Notes: a model not told the origin generated them from the letters alone. A stretch of DNA of 64,000 bases from an uncultured Bacilli bacterium (GCA_934098565.1 CAKOON010000001.1:186001-250000); one strand, 5' to 3'. Positions 7,048 to 15,516 are shown, counted from the stretch's first letter. Numbers and translations are program-made.

Positions 7048-7785
7048 TTGAATATCAATATTATAAGAGCACTGACAGGGGATTATCAAAATATTGTGCT
7101 TTTTCAAGATGAAGTAAAATGTCAGGGATATAAAAAGAATGCTTTAAAATTAGAAGAATTTTTAGATATTGGTCATGTTAATACTTTAAATGTTGTTAAA
7201 GAGATTGTCTTAGATTTCATGAGAGCGGATATTGTTTCTTTAGAAGAGTTAAAAGCCAGAGAGATGATTGTTATTAAAAGAAAAGATGGCAAAGTTTTAA
7301 AAATTGACGATGATGTTTTAAGGGATAGTGCTGAAATTCAAAAAATATTAGGCTTTGGTTTAGCTAGGAATATTCTTAATATTTTTGATACTGCTAGGGG
7401 AGATTTAAAAGTTAGACTAGTTCAAGATAAAGTTATTATTTCTAAAAGAAATTTTAGTTATCCTGATGAGGCTGTTATTGCTGGAAAATATAATAGTTTT
7501 CAAGATAAAGTTTGTTTTACCGCAAATCATTTAGAATTAATAAATTTTAATTATATTGTAGACTTATTACTAAAGCAGGTAAAGAGACATCAGGATATTC
7601 AAATACGTTGTAGTAGTAGGCGTGGTGGTGACCTTCTTGATGAGATTTCTTTTAATATTGAAAATAAAATGATTAAGATGAATGGGGAAGTAAAATATAT
7701 GCTTCCACTCATTATTAAGAGTGCTGAATATAAAGATGAATTGAAAAAAGCTAAAAGCCATCAACTAAAGATGAAAGGATTTTAA
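7048..7785 (+). CDS. Hypothetical protein between recO and glycyl-tRNA synthetase gene
   Basis: 245 residues, probable TTG start 5 bases after GGTGAT; I find no in-frame ATG with a better site. No membrane helix or signal peptide. A basic, Lys-rich cytoplasmic protein ending KAKSHQLKMKGF; the middle contains ILGFGLARNILNIFDTARG. I do not recognise a family. Only three bases separate it from the synthetase gene, so it is co-transcribed. Confidence 0.7.
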   Translation: MNINIIRALTGDYQNIVLFQDEVKCQGYKKNALKLEEFLDIGHVNTLNVVKEIVLDFMRADIVSLEELKAREMIVIKRKDGKVLKIDDDVLRDSAEIQKILGFGLARNILNIFDTARGDLKVRLVQDKVIISKRNFSYPDEAVIAGKYNSFQDKVCFTANHLELINFNYIVDLLLKQVKRHQDIQIRCSSRRGGDLLDEISFNIENKMIKMNGEVKYMLPLIIKSAEYKDELKKAKSHQLKMKGF

Positions 7786-7788
7786 AAT

Positions 7789-9174
7789 ATGAAAAATAGT
7801 ATGGAAGATATAGTTAATTTTTGCAAACAATATGGGTACATATTCCCAGGAAGTGAGATTTATGGTGGTCTTGCTAATACGTGGGATTTTGGACCTTTGG
7901 GAAAAGAATTAAAAGAAAATATTAAGAAACTTTGGTGGAAGAAGTTTATTGTTGAAAATAAGTATAATTATGGGATTGATGCGGCCATTTTAATGAATCC
8001 TAATGTATGGGTGGCATCTGGTCATGTTGCTAGTTTTGCTGATCCTTTAATTGATTGTCGTCATTGTAAGACAAGAAGCCGTGCTGATAAGTTAATTGAA
8101 GAGTATTTTGCTAAGAATGGTATTTCTGGTAGTGCCGATGGTTGGAGTAACGAAGAACTTATGAGTTATATTAAGGAACATAATATTACTTGTCCAAAGT
8201 GTGGTTCATGTGATTTTACGGATATTCGTCAATTTAACTTGTTATTTGAAACTAGTCAGGGTGTTACCGAGGATACGAAGAATAAGATTTATTTAAGGGG
8301 AGAAACGGCTCAAGGAATTTTTGTTAATTTTTTAAATGTTCAAAGAACGATGAGAGCTAAGGTACCGTTTGGTATTGGTCAAATAGGTAAGAGTTTCCGT
8401 AATGAAATTACACCTGGTAACTTTATTTTTAGAGTAAGAGAATTTGAACAAATGGAATTGGAATTTTTCTGCAAACCTGATACAGATTTAGAATGGTTTG
8501 GCTTCTATAAGTCTTATTGTAATAGTTTCTTAAAAGATTTAGGTATTAAGGCAGAGAATTTAAGAAACCGTGACCATGAAAAACAAGAGTTATCATTTTA
8601 TTCAAAGGCGACAACTGATATTGAATATCATTATCCATTTGGTTGGGGGGAATTATGGGGAATAGCTGATCGTACTGATTATGATTTATCAACTCACATG
8701 GAACATTCTAAGAAAGACTTAAGATATATTGACCCTGAAACTAATGAAAGATATTTACCTTATGTTATCGAGCCTAGTGTTGGGGTTGAAAGATTGTTCT
8801 TAGCAATTATATGTGATGCTTATGAACGTCAAATTTTAGATGATGGTTCGGAAAGAGAAGTATTGCATTTAATTCCGGCTTTAGCGCCTTTTAAAGCTAC
8901 TGTTTTACCATTAGTTAAAAAATTACATAGTGAAAAAGCTAATGAGATTTATGCTAATTTAATTAAAGATTTTTATGTTTCTTATGATGAGGCTGGGAGT
9001 ATTGGTAAACGTTATCGCAGAAATGATGCCATTGGTGTACCTTTCTGTATTACTGTTGATGATGAGACAATTAATGACGGCGTTGTAACGGTTAGAAATA
9101 GAGATACTATGCAACAAGAAAAAGTTAAATTAGCAGAACTTAAAGATTATTTAGCAAATGCTATTAAGTTTTAA
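7789..9174 (+). CDS. glyS: Glycine--tRNA ligase, single-chain (alpha2) type
   Basis: 461 residues, the length of the homodimeric GlyRS found in some Firmicutes, mycoplasmas, archaea and eukaryotes, not the two-subunit GlyQ/GlyS of B. subtilis. Class II motifs are visible: motif 2 FRNEITPGNFIFRVREFEQMELEFF (quoted in part: FRNEITPG, REFEQME) and motif 3 PSVGVERLFLAI. Zinc-type cysteines CRHC (about 84) and CPKCG (about 135). C-terminal anticodon-binding domain from about residue 365 (PALAPFKATVLPL...GSIGKRYRRNDAIGVPF). No T-box seen upstream; expressed from the operon. Confidence 0.96.
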   Translation: MKNSMEDIVNFCKQYGYIFPGSEIYGGLANTWDFGPLGKELKENIKKLWWKKFIVENKYNYGIDAAILMNPNVWVASGHVASFADPLIDCRHCKTRSRADKLIEEYFAKNGISGSADGWSNEELMSYIKEHNITCPKCGSCDFTDIRQFNLLFETSQGVTEDTKNKIYLRGETAQGIFVNFLNVQRTMRAKVPFGIGQIGKSFRNEITPGNFIFRVREFEQMELEFFCKPDTDLEWFGFYKSYCNSFLKDLGIKAENLRNRDHEKQELSFYSKATTDIEYHYPFGWGELWGIADRTDYDLSTHMEHSKKDLRYIDPETNERYLPYVIEPSVGVERLFLAIICDAYERQILDDGSEREVLHLIPALAPFKATVLPLVKKLHSEKANEIYANLIKDFYVSYDEAGSIGKRYRRNDAIGVPFCITVDDETINDGVVTVRNRDTMQQEKVKLAELKDYLANAIKF

Positions 9175-9222
9175 ATTTCTTCAAAATCGTAGTTGCTAAA
9201 TTTGCAACAATTTGATATTATA

Positions 9223-9265
9223 AATAAGCACGAGAAGTCATAAATGATTGCAAAAAGTGCTTATT
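9223..9265 (+). terminator. Large hairpin between glycyl-tRNA synthetase gene and sepF
   Basis: AATAAGCAC at 9223-9231 pairs perfectly with GTGCTTATT at 9257-9265 around a 25-base loop, followed by a short T-rich stretch. Probably the terminator of the upstream operon, although the T-run is weak; its right arm lies in the spacer of the sepF promoter, so it could also influence that promoter. Confidence 0.45.
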
Positions 9266-9276
9266 TTATGTATAAT
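9248..9276 (+). promoter_or_regulatory. Sigma-A type promoter of sepF-divIVA
   Basis: TTGCAA and TATAAT separated by 17 bases, 32 bases upstream of the sepF start. Confidence 0.65.
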
Positions 9277-9307
9277 TGTTGTTAGATAAAGTAAGGAGAT
9301 TGTAATT

Positions 9308-9715
9308 ATGGCTTTAAATTTAAAGAAAATGATGGGGTTAGATGGCGATGATAGTTCTCTTCAAACGGAAGATGAATTTTATACAACAACTGAGGAAGAT
9401 AACAAAGATAGTAAAAATAGTGGTGGCTCTAAGATGATTCTTTTAGAACCAAGAGCTTATTCTGAATCACAACAAATAGCAGATCATTTGAAGAAAAGAA
9501 ATAGTGTTGTTGTTAACTTAAAAAGAGTTACTTCTGATCAAGCAAAGAGAATAATTGACTTTTTAAGTGGCTGCATTTATGCCATTGGTGGTACCATGCA
9601 AAAAGTTGGTGTAGGTATTTATTTATGTGCACCTAAAAATGTAAACGTACAAGGAAAAATCACTGAGGATTCGTCATCTCTTGATGAAGAGGAGACTGAA
9701 GAAGTGAAGTGGTGA
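9308..9715 (+). CDS. sepF: Cell division protein SepF
   Basis: 135 residues, start 7 bases after AAGGAG. Acidic flexible linker (about 10-45), then the SepF fold: ILLEPRAYSESQQIADHLKKR, VVNLKRV, AKRIIDFLSG and AIGGTMQKVGVGIYLCAP. SepF polymerises and anchors FtsZ to the membrane. Unlike B. subtilis SepF the N-terminal membrane-binding helix is short (MALNLKKMMGLDG), but it is amphipathic. Followed by divIVA after 25 bases, as in many Firmicutes. Confidence 0.95.
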   Translation: MALNLKKMMGLDGDDSSLQTEDEFYTTTEEDNKDSKNSGGSKMILLEPRAYSESQQIADHLKKRNSVVVNLKRVTSDQAKRIIDFLSGCIYAIGGTMQKVGVGIYLCAPKNVNVQGKITEDSSSLDEEETEEVKW

Positions 9716-9740
9716 TTAATAAAAATTGAGGTGGGGGATT

Positions 9741-10172
9741 ATGCCTAAAACATTTGGGATGTCTTTTTATGGCTATAACAAAAATGAAGTTAATGAGTTT
9801 ATAGGTAACGTAACCAAGGAATACGAGGATATGTTAAATAAATTAAAGAAAACAGCTGATGAGAAAGCTAAGTTGGAGCAAGAATTAGAACAGTATAAGA
9901 GTATTGAATCTTCCTTAAGAAGAACTCTTGCCCTAGCAGAGGAGTCAAACCAAAATATTAGGAAATCCGCTAATGATGAGTCAATAGCAATATTAGAAGA
10001 TGCTAGGAAAAATGCCTCAAGAATTGTTAATGATGCTTTAATTAGGGCACAAAAAATTCAAGATGATGCTGATAAGATTAAGAGAGATACAATTAGTTAT
10101 CGCAATAAAGTAGTAAATATCTTGAAGGAACAAAAAGAATTATTAGATAGATATGATGACATAGAGTACTAG
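9741..10172 (+). CDS. divIVA: DivIVA-family protein
   Basis: 143 residues from the ATG that follows GAGGTGGGGG. The N-terminal DivIVA signature FGMSFYGYNKNEVNEFI is clear (lipid-binding loop and first helix), followed by coiled coil from about residue 25 to 140. DivIVA marks negatively curved membrane at poles and septa and recruits division and sporulation proteins. Short for the family, lacking a long C-terminal tail. The stop codon lies in the terminator stem. Confidence 0.92.
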   Translation: MPKTFGMSFYGYNKNEVNEFIGNVTKEYEDMLNKLKKTADEKAKLEQELEQYKSIESSLRRTLALAEESNQNIRKSANDESIAILEDARKNASRIVNDALIRAQKIQDDADKIKRDTISYRNKVVNILKEQKELLDRYDDIEY

Positions 10173-10188
10173 AGCGGTACTCTTTTTT
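10164..10188 (+). terminator. Terminator overlapping the divIVA stop
   Basis: GAGTAC (10164-10169) pairs with GTACTC (10177-10182), followed by six T. Confidence 0.85.
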
Positions 10189-10263
10189 GATGGATTATAA
10201 AAAGTATATTCAATTGGTATGTATAAAACATATTTTCTTGGATATACTATTTTTTTATGATTT

Positions 10264-10543
10264 TTCATAGAGTTAAAAACTCTATGAACACGTATTTACG
10301 GTACTTATTTTTATCTTATAAGGTCATTTTATCATATATTTAAGCGGTTTTAAAGGGTAAATTTTGCTTTTTTGTAGTCAAAAATATAGTCAGTAATATT
10401 TAACGCAATCATAGGTGTAAACTTAATTTGCAAGGCATCATTGTAGTCAAAATATATAACTTATTCTAGTCAAAAATTGTAGTCAAATGGCTCTTCAGGC
10501 CAGTATTCACCGAGTGTTTTCATAGAGTTTTTAACACTATGAA
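10264..10543. repeat. Non-coding region with paired palindromes and TAGTCAAA repeats
   Basis: The gene-free stretch 10,189-10,640 contains a perfect palindrome TTCATAGAGTT-AAA-AACTCTATGAA at 10264-10288, and an imperfect copy near 10519-10543 (TTCATAG ... CTATGAA). Between them the motif TAGTCAAA or close variants occurs about five times (around 10374, 10389, 10445, 10470 and 10482). No gene fits. The layout (palindrome at each end, short repeats inside) could be a small non-autonomous element, a decayed insertion, or a regulatory array for the surface-protein gene that follows. Confidence 0.5.
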
Positions 10544-10640
10544 TAAGGAAGTTCGGGGATTAGTGTTTAAAATTAAAGTTTAAAAATAATATTTGGTATT
10601 TATTTTTTTAATTTGTTAATAATAAGATTATGAGGTTTTT

Positions 10641-12641
10641 ATGAACGGTATGATAAAAAGAAATAAAAAATTGGGACTTTTGATAACTATTTTGACGTTA
10701 CTTTTAATGATGATTGGTGTTTCTTATGCTTATTGGCAGTTTTTAAAAATAGATGATAAGACGAATACGGCAACGTCAGGTTGCTTTGAGATGGAACTTA
10801 TCAATCAAGCTAACGAAATTAATTTGACTAATACTTATCCAATAACGGATGAAGAGGGTTTAAAACTAAAGCCATTTAGTTTTACAATTCATAATAAGTG
10901 TACAATATTTGCCCATTATTATGTAACTTTAGAGGCCTTAGAAGGGACAACTCTAGATAGTAAGTGGGTTGCTGTTAAGGTAAATAGTGACGCTATTACA
11001 ACATTAGATAAATATAAAACTACTACAACGAAGTTAGATGGTAGTGTTAATTCGCATATTCTTGCTGAAGGGTATTTAGGGGCTGATGACTCTGTTGATT
11101 ATAGTGTATCTTTCTGGATGGATGAAGATGCAACGATTAATGATGATGTTATGAATAAGGTCTTTAAATCAAAAATAATTATTGTCTCTGAACCTGGTAA
11201 TTATGACCCTACAAGTGCTGGTTATAATAAGTTAGGTGATGCCATCTTAGCTAATGAATATCAAACTACACCTGCTATTGCTAAGACTAAGATAGCTTCT
11301 AAGCAAGCCGTAGATGTAACCAATACAGCCCCAATTATTAAGTGGGTAGAGAAGACAGGCTCAACTTCTACAAGGCAGGTTATAAAACCAACAACTGACG
11401 CCATAAGTTCAGTATCCGAATTAAGTGGTCTAAATGCAAATGAACAATACATGTATGTGTGTACAACAAAGGCTTTTAATGCCGATACTGCTCAATATAG
11501 CCTGGGTGGTTGTTCGCTAAAAGACCCAACAACCTTAGATTATTCAGGAGACACTAAGTATTATTATTCAAATGAATATATGGCATATAATCAGAGCAAC
11601 AAAAAGTTATACGTAGTAAGAAATACTGGGAATATCATGGTTTATCAAATTACTGGTGCGACCAAATCAACTAGTACCCAAACAACAAATAACATAACTT
11701 ATGCAACTAATGTTTATAATTTATCTTGTGTAACATTAACAGAAATGGAATTAGAAACCGATAAATCTGATAAGGGGTTATATCAAGGTACTGATGATTA
11801 TGGTACCACTTATTATTATCGTGGTAATGTTAAGAATAATAATGTTTACTTTGTTGGTTTTTACTGGCAAATAGTCAGAATCAATGGTGATGGTTCGATA
11901 AGATTAATTTATAATGGCAGCGTAAAAGATGCTACAGGAAATGCTCAATCAATCAATAATCGAACATATCAATTTAATAGTAAATATAATGACCCCGCTT
12001 ATGTTGGTTACATGTATGGAGACCCCGATGCGACTACATTTGGCAAAGTTCATGCTAATACCAATGACTCAACCATCAAAGCTGCTGTTGATAGTTGGTA
12101 TAAAACAAATATTGCCGATAAAGGATATAGTCAATATGTTTCAACTGCCGTTGGGTTCTGTGGCGACCGGAGTTTCTATACCAACAATGGTGGTAGCGGT
12201 GGCGATGGTGTTCAAACGGATAAAGATACAAGATTTGGAGCCTATGATAGATATCAAGCCAATACTGCTCAGTTTACTTGTCCTGAGCCGGCAAGAGATT
12301 TATATACTACGGCAGATTCAAGTGTCGGCAATAAAGCCCTAACTTATCCCGTTGGTTTAATAACTTATGATGAAATGGTGTTTGCTGGTATGGATAATAG
12401 ACACATTAATAAGTTATCATGGATTTATTCAACGCAGCATACTTGGACACTGTCTCCGGCGCTTTTCTATGCGACTGACGGCAGTGCTCGTGAATGGCGT
12501 GAGTACTCGGCCGGCGGTCTTACGAACTGGAACATTGCTGACAGTCTTGGTGCCCGCCCAGTTATAAATCTGAAAGCCGATGTAGAAATATCTGGGGGAA
12601 TGGGGACTAATAATGACCCATTTGTGGTGAAAACTAATTAA
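10641..12641 (+). CDS. Exported surface protein with candidate hypervariable C-terminus
   Basis: 666 residues, start after GAGG. Residues 1-33 are a basic start, a hydrophobic helix and SYAYWQ, resembling the SipW-dependent signal region of TasA/camelysin-type proteins; residues about 35-190 form a TasA-like beta domain (TATSGCFEMEL ... HNKCTIFAHYYVTLEAL). After a Ser/Thr-rich middle (190-380), the C-terminal domain begins near NNVYFVGFYWQIVRINGDGSIRLIY and ends WTLSPALFY ... GARPVINLK. No LPXTG or membrane anchor at the end. The codons for residues 602-641 are GC-rich and adenine-poor, unlike the rest (see separate entry). A long 5' region without genes precedes it. Probably displayed on the surface and binding an unknown ligand; this is inference. 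Confidence 0.7.
   Translation: MNGMIKRNKKLGLLITILTLLLMMIGVSYAYWQFLKIDDKTNTATSGCFEMELINQANEINLTNTYPITDEEGLKLKPFSFTIHNKCTIFAHYYVTLEALEGTTLDSKWVAVKVNSDAITTLDKYKTTTTKLDGSVNSHILAEGYLGADDSVDYSVSFWMDEDATINDDVMNKVFKSKIIIVSEPGNYDPTSAGYNKLGDAILANEYQTTPAIAKTKIASKQAVDVTNTAPIIKWVEKTGSTSTRQVIKPTTDAISSVSELSGLNANEQYMYVCTTKAFNADTAQYSLGGCSLKDPTTLDYSGDTKYYYSNEYMAYNQSNKKLYVVRNTGNIMVYQITGATKSTSTQTTNNITYATNVYNLSCVTLTEMELETDKSDKGLYQGTDDYGTTYYYRGNVKNNNVYFVGFYWQIVRINGDGSIRLIYNGSVKDATGNAQSINNRTYQFNSKYNDPAYVGYMYGDPDATTFGKVHANTNDSTIKAAVDSWYKTNIADKGYSQYVSTAVGFCGDRSFYTNNGGSGGDGVQTDKDTRFGAYDRYQANTAQFTCPEPARDLYTTADSSVGNKALTYPVGLITYDEMVFAGMDNRHINKLSWIYSTQHTWTLSPALFYATDGSAREWREYSAGGLTNWNIADSLGARPVINLKADVEISGGMGTNNDPFVVKTN
12444..12563 (+). 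other. Candidate variable region (DGR-like) at the 3' end of the surface-protein gene
   Basis: Counting bases directly, these 120 bases contain 70 G+C (58%) and only 19 A, in a strongly AT-rich window. Of the 40 codons only three end in A (aca, gaa, cca). The encoded segment begins WTLSP and ends in GARPV near the protein's C-terminus, the usual place of a variable region in C-type-lectin-like targets of diversity-generating retroelements. Adenine-specific mutagenesis of an AAY-rich template would remove A and raise GC in this way. No reverse transcriptase or template repeat is in this window, so the assignment is a hypothesis. Confidence 0.45.
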
Positions 12642-12645
12642 ATTT

Positions 12646-12684
12646 TGGGGCCAGATTACTCATTCTCTTATCTAAATGGCCCCA
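12646..12684 (+). other. Hairpin after the surface-protein gene
   Basis: TGGGGCC (12646-12652) pairs with GGCCCCA (12678-12684) around a 25-base loop, 5 bases after the stop. No T-run follows. GC-rich stems just downstream of a variable region help target recognition in some DGRs, but this loop is much longer than the described tetraloop hairpins. Confidence 0.4.
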
Positions 12685-12703
12685 TTACTTTTTGAAATTT
12701 TAC

Positions 12704-12732
12704 GACTTGTAGAAGTTCTATAAGTCTTTTTT
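12704..12732 (+). terminator. Terminator of the surface-protein gene
   Basis: GACTTGTAG pairs with CTATAAGTC (one G-U), followed by TTTTTT. Confidence 0.8.
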
Positions 12733-12768
12733 AGACTTTTAAAAAATACAATTTACTAGGGTGATTTG

Positions 12769-13461
12769 ATGATAAGCTTAATTATAAACTTTTTAAGAAG
12801 TATTTTCTTATTTACAGGGAGTTATTCTAATACGGTTTTTAAAGAACCACTTAGTCCTGAAGATGAAGAAAAATATATTTTATTGATGCAAAACGGAGAC
12901 TTAGAAGCAAGAAATCTTTTAATTGAACATAACTTAAGACTGGTTGCTCACATTGTTAAAAAGTTTAATCCTCCACTTACTTTGACTGATGATTTAATAA
13001 GTATTGGGACGATTGGTCTCATTAAAGGAATAGACTCCTATAATACGAATAAAAATATTAAAATAACTACTTATGCGGCTAGATGTATTGAAAATGAGAT
13101 ACTTATGTATTATCGGTCAACGAAGAAATATCAGAATACCGTTTCTTTAGATGATTTTATTGGTACTGATAAAGAAGGTAATAAGATTAATTTAAAAGAT
13201 GTTATTAAAGACAAAAATAAACCAATTGAAGAAGAATTATATCTTAAAGATAATATAGATTTATTAAAGAAATTTATTGGCAAACTGAATAAAAGAGAAC
13301 AAGAGATTATTATTAAGAGATATGGTTTAAACAATAAAAAAGCGATGACTCAGAAAGAAATCGCTCAAAAAATGAAAATCTCTCGTAGTTATGTTTCTCG
13401 AATAGAAAAACGATCTATAAGTAAAATCTTAAGAGAATTTATTAAAGCCGCAAAGATTTAG
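12769..13461 (+). CDS. sigK: Sporulation sigma factor SigK
   Basis: 230 residues from the ATG after GGGTGAT. Family features: hydrophobic pro-like N-terminus (about 1-20), then PLSPEDEEKYILLMQNGDLEARN, LIEHNLRLVAHIVKKF, region 2 DLISIGTIGLIKGI and TYAARCIENEILMYYR, and region 4 with the helix-turn-helix MTQKEIAQKMKISRSYVSRIEKR (quoted in part). The LIEHNLRLVAHIVKKF and TYAARCIENEIL strings are hallmarks of SigE/SigK; the short N-terminus and the position away from spoIIGA favour SigK. It is uninterrupted, so no skin-type element. Directs late mother-cell transcription in spore formers. Confidence 0.9.
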   Translation: MISLIINFLRSIFLFTGSYSNTVFKEPLSPEDEEKYILLMQNGDLEARNLLIEHNLRLVAHIVKKFNPPLTLTDDLISIGTIGLIKGIDSYNTNKNIKITTYAARCIENEILMYYRSTKKYQNTVSLDDFIGTDKEGNKINLKDVIKDKNKPIEEELYLKDNIDLLKKFIGKLNKREQEIIIKRYGLNNKKAMTQKEIAQKMKISRSYVSRIEKRSISKILREFIKAAKI

Positions 13462-13735
13462 CTCGTTTTAAAGAAGAATTAGGTTTTAAGGAATTAATAT
13501 AATCAACTAAAAGATAACCGAAAGCAAATTTTTCTATATTCCTGATACTTTTAATAACAATAGTGGCCCTAGAATAGTTAATAAATAAGTCATTACCTCT
13601 TTTTACTTTACTTTTAATCTCACCATAATCTTTAGAAAGGAGAGACTTCAAATAACTGGTATCTGTGGTTTTATTTTTAAAACCATTATAATTAATTAAA
13701 ATATAATTTTCTTTTAAAGATATTTCAATTTTCAT
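13442..13735 (-). CDS. Hypothetical protein, convergent with sigK
   Basis: 97 residues, start preceded by AGGAGG at a good distance on the minus strand, which supports it as a real gene. A beta-then-alpha composition with a basic C-terminus (SLKRAKSLRL); no membrane helix. Its 3' end overlaps the last 20 bases of sigK on the opposite strand, so the two transcripts can collide or pair. Family not recognised. Confidence 0.6.
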   Translation of the reverse strand: MKIEISLKENYILINYNGFKNKTTDTSYLKSLLSKDYGEIKSKVKRGNDLFINYSRATIVIKSIRNIEKFAFGYLLVDYINSLKPNSSLKRAKSLRL

Positions 13736-13813
13736 TAAAAGTGCCTCCTGATGAAAATAGGGTACTCTAATTAAAGAAAAATGTAAAGAAAAATATCACA
13801 AAGAATAAACTTT

Positions 13814-13844
13814 TTGTTTAAATAATGTGTTTTTTTGCTATAAT
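13814..13844 (+). promoter_or_regulatory. Promoter of deoD
   Basis: TTGTTT and an extended -10 (TGCTATAAT) 19 bases apart, 23 bases upstream of the deoD start, which has AGGAGG. Confidence 0.55.
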
Positions 13845-13866
13845 GTAATCATAGGAGGATAGAAAA

Positions 13867-14598
13867 ATGAAACCACAAGATGAACCTATACATATTAAAG
13901 TTGAGAAGAAAAGCGATATTGCTCCCTTAGTTTTAATGCCAGGTGACCCTTTGCGGGCTAAATATATTGCAAATAAATTTTTAGAAAATGCCCGACTTGT
14001 TACTAGCGTTCGTAATATGTTTGGCTTTACGGGAACTTATAAAGGTAAAAAAGTAACAATCATGGGTAGTGGCATGGGCATGCCTAGTATGAGTATTTAT
14101 GCTTTTGAGTTATTTTATTATTTTAACGTTGAGAAAGTTATTAGAATTGGAACCTGTGGGGTAGTTACCAAAGATATTAAAGTCCCCGAACTAATTTTAG
14201 CAGATAACGTTTATAGTTTATCTAATTTCGCTTATAACTATGATGGCTATGATAAAAATATGGTTATACCTAGTAAGAATTTAAATACGGCTATCTTGAG
14301 TACTGCGGAAGAACAAGGTAAAAAGATACATGTTGGTACCATGCTTACTTGTGATGCTTTTGGGCCTTATATTGATATGGATAGAGTCTTAAAGAGAATC
14401 CCAGAAGAAGTAAAACCTATTGCTGAGGAAATGGAAGCTTATGCACTAGTTCATGTTGCTAATTCATTTAAAAAAGAAGCAACGGCCATTGTAACTGCTG
14501 TAGACTCTAAATTTAGTGATGTTGTTTTACCAATAGAAGATAGAGAAAAATCATTAGATGATATGATTACTTTAGCACTTGATGCAATTATAAAATAA
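13867..14598 (+). CDS. deoD: Purine-nucleoside phosphorylase, DeoD type
   Basis: 243 residues, the usual length of hexameric PNP. Visible family motifs: LMPGDPLRAKYIA (phosphate site), GMGMPSMSIYAFEL, IRIGTCG, and EEMEAYAL near residue 190 for ribose binding. Catalytic Asp lies in the VTAVDSK segment (TDS-type loop in the family). Cleaves purine nucleosides to base and ribose-1-phosphate in salvage. A single gene unit with its own promoter and terminator. Confidence 0.96.
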   Translation: MKPQDEPIHIKVEKKSDIAPLVLMPGDPLRAKYIANKFLENARLVTSVRNMFGFTGTYKGKKVTIMGSGMGMPSMSIYAFELFYYFNVEKVIRIGTCGVVTKDIKVPELILADNVYSLSNFAYNYDGYDKNMVIPSKNLNTAILSTAEEQGKKIHVGTMLTCDAFGPYIDMDRVLKRIPEEVKPIAEEMEAYALVHVANSFKKEATAIVTAVDSKFSDVVLPIEDREKSLDDMITLALDAIIK

Positions 14599-14625
14599 AA
14601 AGGCGTTGGCAAGCACCAACTTGAG

Positions 14626-14648
14626 ATATAGGGAAACCTATATTTTTT
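14626..14648 (+). terminator. Terminator of deoD
   Basis: ATATAGG-GAAA-CCTATAT perfect hairpin followed by TTTTT, ending 11 bases before the recombinase start. Confidence 0.92.
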
Positions 14649-14658
14649 AGGATAAAAT

Positions 14659-15516
14659 ATGAATGATGAGTATAGAAAATATTTAATAAATATAAGAAAA
14701 TATCCCACTAATACAGTTAATAGTTATCTTAGTGATATAAAAATATTTGAAGAATATTTAAATTCTTTAAGACTAGATTATTTAAAAGTAGATAAAGATG
14801 TCATTAGAGAATATTTGAAATCCTTAGGTAATTTAGGTTATAAGAGTAGTAGTGTTAATCGAATTCTTTCTAGTCTTTATAAGTATTATGATTATTTAGA
14901 ACTACTTAAAGTTATAGATAATAATCCTTTTAAGAGTATTAAAAGACCTAAGAAAGAGAAAAAGTTACCAAACTTTATTAATAATAATGATTATGAAGTC
15001 CTAATAGATAAGACTTTAGAACGTAGGGATACTATTGGATTAAGAAATGCTTTATTAATAGAGTTACTTTATAGTAGTGGTATTAGAATTAGTGAGGCTA
15101 TTAATATTAAGTTAAAGGATATAAATAGGGATGATAAAAGTATTAGAATTCTAGGAAAAGGTAATAAAATGCGAATTGTCTATTTTGGGGATTATGCTAA
15201 GGAGTATTTAGATAGTTATTTAACTTTAAGAAGTAGTAATTCTGAGTACTTATTTTTAAATAAGAATAATATGCCTTTAACGAGGAGAGGAGCTGAGTAT
15301 ATAGTAAGCTCATTAGTGAAAAGTAGTCTTTTGAAGAAGAAAATTACTCCCCATACTTTTAGGCATTCTTATGCAACAGAAATGCTTAATAACGGGGCTG
15401 ATATTAGAAGTGTTCAAGAACTTTTAGGCCATGCTTCTCTTTCAACCACGGGAATATATACGCATGTTACTAATGAAGTTATTAGAAGTGAATATTTAAA
15501 AGCTTTTAAAAGATAA
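14659..15516 (+). CDS. xerD: Tyrosine recombinase, XerC/XerD type
   Basis: 285 residues. N-terminal SAM-like core-binding domain (1-95) and C-terminal catalytic domain. The catalytic set is present: Arg in SSGIRISEA, Lys in LGKGNKMR, His-x-x-Arg in HTFRHSYATEML, His in LLGHASLS and nucleophile Tyr in TGIYTHV. The length and lack of linked integration genes argue for a chromosome-dimer-resolution Xer rather than a phage integrase. XerC and XerD cannot be told apart by eye. It could also act on elements that use dif-like sites. Confidence 0.88.
   Translation: MNDEYRKYLINIRKYPTNTVNSYLSDIKIFEEYLNSLRLDYLKVDKDVIREYLKSLGNLGYKSSSVNRILSSLYKYYDYLELLKVIDNNPFKSIKRPKKEKKLPNFINNNDYEVLIDKTLERRDTIGLRNALLIELLYSSGIRISEAINIKLKDINRDDKSIRILGKGNKMRIVYFGDYAKEYLDSYLTLRSSNSEYLFLNKNNMPLTRRGAEYIVSSLVKSSLLKKKITPHTFRHSYATEMLNNGADIRSVQELLGHASLSTTGIYTHVTNEVIRSEYLKAFKR

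Noticed and set aside
9713..9715. Mycoplasma-type code (TGA as Trp)
   Set aside because: TGA ends sepF, ybeY and the PfkB-type kinase exactly where the families end, and Trp is encoded by TGG throughout.
10374..10490. TAGTCAAA repeats as a CRISPR array
   Set aside because: The repeat is only 8-9 bases, spacing is irregular, and there are no cas genes.
11929..12342. 137-codon open frame on the plus strand inside the surface-protein gene
   Set aside because: It is a shifted frame of a well-supported gene, with no ribosome site and no protein-like pattern.
12769..13461. Skin-like element interrupting sigK
   Set aside because: The sigK frame is continuous from N-terminus to region 4.
14659..15516. 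Tyrosine recombinase as an integrase of a mobile element
   Set aside because: It has housekeeping Xer size, and there are no att-like repeats, excisionase or phage genes around it.
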